A stretch of DNA of 64,000 bases. Source: Calycina herbarum. Taxonomy: Eukaryota; Ascomycota; Leotiomycetes; Helotiales; Pezizellaceae. Of the stretch, positions 59,980 to 64,000 are shown in pieces. A program made the position numbers and the translations under genes. Each line of letters opens with the position of its first letter. Positions within the stretch are counted from its first letter, which is position 1. The stretch covers positions 186,001 through 250,000 of the forward strand of contig LLEY01000049.1 in the NCBI GenBank assembly GCA_001414485.1. The letters are read 5' to 3'. The notes below the pieces were generated by a model. That model did no database searches. It was given only the letters and a program-made list of their open reading frames with translations, and had not been told where the DNA came from.

Positions 59980-61090
59980 TATAACGAAACTCAAACGAAC
60001 TAAACAAAGATAACTAAGTCTCGAAGGTTAGTATACAGGTAAGAAGTATAGATACGCCGGGTTGTTTACTTAGAAGTGAACTCGTTACTTATATTAAAGA
60101 TGTTAAATAAGATAATAAGATTAATAACTAAAGTTGAGTACGAAGCTCCTATCTAATAGTAGACGTGCTAGTCTTATATAGAACCTTCGTTCCCCTAGGT
60201 AGCTAACTCGCTTGTCGAGCTGGCGATCTAACGAGCTGGTTCGTCTAGCGATCTAGCGGTCTATTACGTGATTAATATAATGAAATCCTTAGATTACTTA
60301 GCTAACCTAACTAATCCCTATCTACTATAAGAGTATTCTAATAGTACTTAACCTGTTAGAACGCTACCTAGTCTTTACTTATCACGTATATACGTGATTT
60401 GTAATACTATCCCCTTCTTAGCTTAGCGTGTTCCTACGCTTAAGTATAACCTAAGAAATATTATTAGAAGGCTAGTAGCCTTCTTCCCTTTTTACTATAC
60501 TACCTAATCGTTTAATAAAACGTACTGAGTATATTACTTTTAGAAAAGAAATTAACTTATCTAGAATAAAAATAGTACTCTATACTTGATGTTTGAAAGC
60601 TAGTTTTATAAATAAATATATTACTTCTTAAGATAAAAATCTAAATTACTACAGTCGTTGTATAAAGAATAGTAAGACTTACGACGTTTGTAAGGTAAAC
60701 TGTATACCGACTATTTAAGATTAGGAGTCTATAGATACGTAGATCTAACAACTAGAGAACGAGGCCGATAAGGCTATAGCGAAAGTTCTCTAGGTTAATA
60801 AGCAGAAGAAGCTACTTTACGCCTAGAAGTAGAGAATAATAGCGGCTGGTCTTAACTCCCTTAAGGAGCTAGATACTGCTAAAGAATTAGAAAGAAAAGA
60901 AAAGAAGAAGGAGGAAGAAAAGAAGCGGATAGAAGAAGAGGCTACTAGGCTAGCCGCCCTTCCTACACCTAACGTTTCCGACCCTGCCCTTACTCTAGGC
61001 CTTAACCTAGCCTTTCTTAAGTCCTTTCTTACTAACTACGTGATATAGATAGACTTAGGTTTCGATAGTAGAACTCTTAAAGTTCCTTTA
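59980..61090 (+). mobile_element. RIP-decayed repeat with remnant of a charged coiled-coil ORF
   Basis: It starts tataacgaaactcaaacg, which could be an LTR start (TG changed to TA), directly at the break of the second chromovirus copy. At about 60760-61060 the plus strand reads KQKKLLYAQKQRIIAAGLNS and then LKELDTAKELERKEKKKEEE, ending near DPALTLGLNLAF. This is a charged helical tail of the kind found at the C-terminus of fungal transposases. The family is not settled. Confidence 0.4.
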
Positions 61091-61094
61091 AGTA

Positions 61095-64000
61095 CTAGCT
61101 AATGTTTTTTCTAGGTTCTTAAGTGTTTTCTAAATATAGGTAATCTAACTATTTTATTAAATACTTAACCTATCCTCTAATAAGTCTATAGTTAAGAATC
61201 CTCTTAACTTTATACTTAGTGTTTAGGTTTACTAGTTAAATTTCTATAAATAGAGCTAGTAGTACTTCTAATAGTACTAGTTCGAGTAAGGATATATAGA
61301 ATACTAGGTAGATGTTTATTATCTTTAGTAATACTAATTTATAATTTAAAGGTCTCTTAACTTATTTAATTTTAAATAGTCTAAGTTTTTTATAATCTAG
61401 TTTATTACTTAGTCTTTTTATGTCGATGTTCTTTTATACTAAGTAGACTTTATCCCTCTCTTTTAGTGTTAGCTTCTAACTACGTCGTTTATTATAGTAG
61501 TACGTGTTTCTTTCTACTATAAATTACAGGTCTTCTATAAGTTCCTTATATAGACTCTTGATTTTCGAGACTTAAATATAAGTAAGTTAGTTATTAATAG
61601 TCGTAGATAGTAGTTCTTAATACGCTATTAATTTATACCTAAAATTAGCGTAGAATAGTATAATAAGTGTTATTTCTATTACTAAACTGTTATAAGCAAA
61701 CTGTACTAAGAGTAGTAGTTCTACCTAGTTATCTTACTAGTAGTTTATATAATAATAAAAGTATATTTTAACTACTTAATTTATCTGTTTATTTCTTTTA
61801 TTTATTTAAGAGTAGAAAGCTATAGAAAGCTTTCTTTTTATACCTAATTATTTTATAAGAGCGATCTAAAATTTTAAGATAAAGAGCTTATCTCTATCTA
61901 AGAGTATTTCTTCTAATAGTCTATATCTTAAGACTACTTCTCTAAGAAATGTAAATACTAATTCCTTAGCTATACTTAACTCTATATATACTATTAGAAT
62001 TATATATTTTATAAGTTATTCTATAATAACTAAGATTGTGTTATATTTAACTCTTGTTATTAAGTCTTTAGATTTTAGTAATTTAATAATAAAATCTATA
62101 GATATTAATTTCTAAGGTATCTATGGTATTAGAGTAGTGTTTATCTGTCTATAAGGAGCATAGTAGGAAGCCTTATTCCTAATATAGGTATTATATTCTG
62201 CTACTACTTCCTTAACTATTATAGATAACCGATTAATATAGTAATATTATCTTATCCTCTAAAGGGTTCTACGAATTCCTTAGTAACTATAAGTAGGTAT
62301 AGTATAGTATTCTTATATAAACTCCTTTATATACGAGCTAAGGACCTATAACTTCCCTTTTATATATTAGTTATAACCTTTATATATATTCTAAATTTTA
62401 TCTATCTAGATGTTGTTTATTACTACTATCTCGTATATAGTAGGTACTAAGTCTCTATTCTTAAGAGTTTTTAAGATTATAATCTTCTTATACTCCTTAT
62501 TTCCCTCGTATCCGGGTTTTTAGCTAAGAGTATTAGCTTAAGTATTTAACGTTCCCTTTATATATTAAATAATAATATTAAATCCTTCTAATATCTCTAA
62601 CCATCTAGCTAATTATCTAGTTATAAGTTCCTTAGTAGTTATAAATGTCCTAAGGTTCTTATAGTCGGATAAAACTATAACTAGGTATTTTACTAACTAT
62701 AAATAAATTCTCTAGTATTCTAAAGCTAATACTATAATAAGTAGTTCCTTATTGAATATACTATAGTTTTATTATACTAGGTTAAATGTTTTAGAATAAT
62801 ATATAACTAGTATAAGTTTTCCCCTTTTATCTAGTTATAAGTAAATCGTACTTATAGATATATCTAAGACATCTGTTTTAATTATACTTAGCTTTTTTAT
62901 ATTAAAGTTATATAAGATAGGTTTTTTTATAAACCTTGCTTTAATTTTTTAAAAAGTATTCTTAGCCTATTTATTCTAAATAAATTTAATAGCTTTCTTA
63001 ATTAGTACTATTATTAGTTTAGTAATCTTTATATAGTCTTATATAAAAGGATAATAAAAGTTTATAAATCTAAGGAAGGACTGTATATCTTTTACATTTT
63101 CTAGTAATTTCTAATTTAAAACGTCTTAGATCTTTACTAGATCTATTTCTATTTTTTCTAAGCTAAATACCTATCTTAGGAAAAGTGTCTAAGTTACTCT
63201 ATTTCGAAAGTTTTAACTAAGAGTTTACTTTTATAAGTTATTATAAAACTTCTTTAATATATCTCTTATATTCTTCTTCTTTTTCTAAGAAGATTAGGAT
63301 ATTATCTAAATAATAAATTACTATTACTCCTAGAAGATCTCTTAAAATATTATTATTTTATCTCTAATATATAGCTAGTATGTTATATAGTCTAAATAGT
63401 ATAACTATATATTTATAAAGGCCTAATAGTAAGATAAATGCTATCTTCTATTCGTTTCTAGCTTTTATTTATATAAGTTTATAAGCGTTTTATTAATCTA
63501 GTTTTATAAACTGTACTACTTTACCTAACTTATCTTATAAGTATTAGCTAGGTAGTAGCGGATAAGCGTCCTTAACTATAGCGTGATTTATTTCTTAGTA
63601 ATTAATATATACTCTTCTGTCTAGATCGTCTTTCTTCTTAATAATAAGTATATTTAAGATAATTAGTAACTTAGATCTTCTAATATATCCCTTCTTAATA
63701 CCTTCCTTTATATAACTTTCTATTCTCTATAGGCTTTTCTAGTTATATAACCGAAGCTTCTGTTTTAAGAAGTGATAACCCTCTTTTAATTTAATCTTAT
63801 AATCTTATAAGTAATATTCTAGTAAGGCTTGTAAGTCTTCTAGGTTTTTAAACAAAGCTCTAAATTCTCTATACTATATAGGTATTTTATTATTAGCTTT
63901 CTTGCTAACCTATAGAGGACCTTAGGCAAGGTGTCCTAGCGCCTTAGAAGAGGTAGTGCTAACCTCGTTCTAGCCTTAAAGTTATAAACACGATCCCTTA
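61095..64000 (-). mobile_element. Another Ty3/Gypsy chromovirus, minus strand, RIP-decayed, off the right edge
   Basis: Reading the minus strand from 64000, reverse transcriptase appears first (VIYYLDNILIFLEKEEEY near 63285-63330; the YLDD-type motif has Asn). RNase H and a connection region (about 62500-62950) follow. Then comes integrase with ISIDFITKLLKS and IALIKxLGIKRKLSIAF (about 61650-62150). The chromodomain at about 61113-61240 reads YKVKRILNYRLIRGxVKYLI. Stops are TAG-rich. It differs from the 44677 element in sequence, so it is a separate family. Its left LTR was not located with confidence. Confidence 0.8.

Overview
This window reads as nuclear DNA of a filamentous ascomycete (Pezizomycotina; possibly a leotiomycete, which is inference). 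The reasons are short GT-AG introns of about 45-190 bp, a textbook PacC transcription factor, a SAT4-type rhodopsin-fold membrane protein, a DUF3602 (GRGGAGN) protein, HET-domain remnants, and repeats saturated with C-to-T/G-to-A changes of the kind left by repeat-induced point mutation (RIP). No rRNA, convincing tRNA or CRISPR was seen.

Layout. 1-43 kb is ordinary euchromatin with loosely spaced genes: a partial poly(A)-polymerase-like gene (minus, off the left edge), a secreted Cys-rich protein with a Kex2-type site, a six-exon SAT4-type membrane protein, a broken FAD-linked oxidase, pacC, a broken HET gene, an ING/PHD chromatin protein, a multispanning membrane protein, a single-finger C2H2 regulator, a DUF3602 protein, a glutathione transferase, a complex I small subunit, SAP18, PRP18 and a probably frameshifted hypothetical gene. 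Two head-to-head pairs (GST/complex I and SAP18/PRP18) share promoters of about 0.3-0.4 kb.

43.5-64 kb is an AT-rich repeat block. It holds a complete 5.9-kb Ty3/Gypsy chromovirus (44677-50595, 329-bp LTRs, TCAAA target duplication) inactivated by TAG stops. It also holds a second, 5'-only copy (57960-59979) that interrupts a Fot1/pogo-type transposase, another chromovirus on the minus strand running off the right edge, a 443-bp element with perfect 16-bp inverted termini, and decayed tandem repeats.

Inside this block sits one gene without RIP damage: a 786-residue JmjC dioxygenase (51780-54236) with its metal ligands intact. Just upstream of it is a 50-bp near-perfect foldback. This clean JmjC gene within silenced transposons, with the hairpin at the border, is the most interesting part of the window. 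The dense cluster of PacC-type sites (GCCAAG) upstream of pacC, which suggests autoregulation, is second.

All gene models were built by reading splice signals and frames by eye. Exon joins quoted as in frame were checked by counting; functions rest on recognised motifs, not on database searches.
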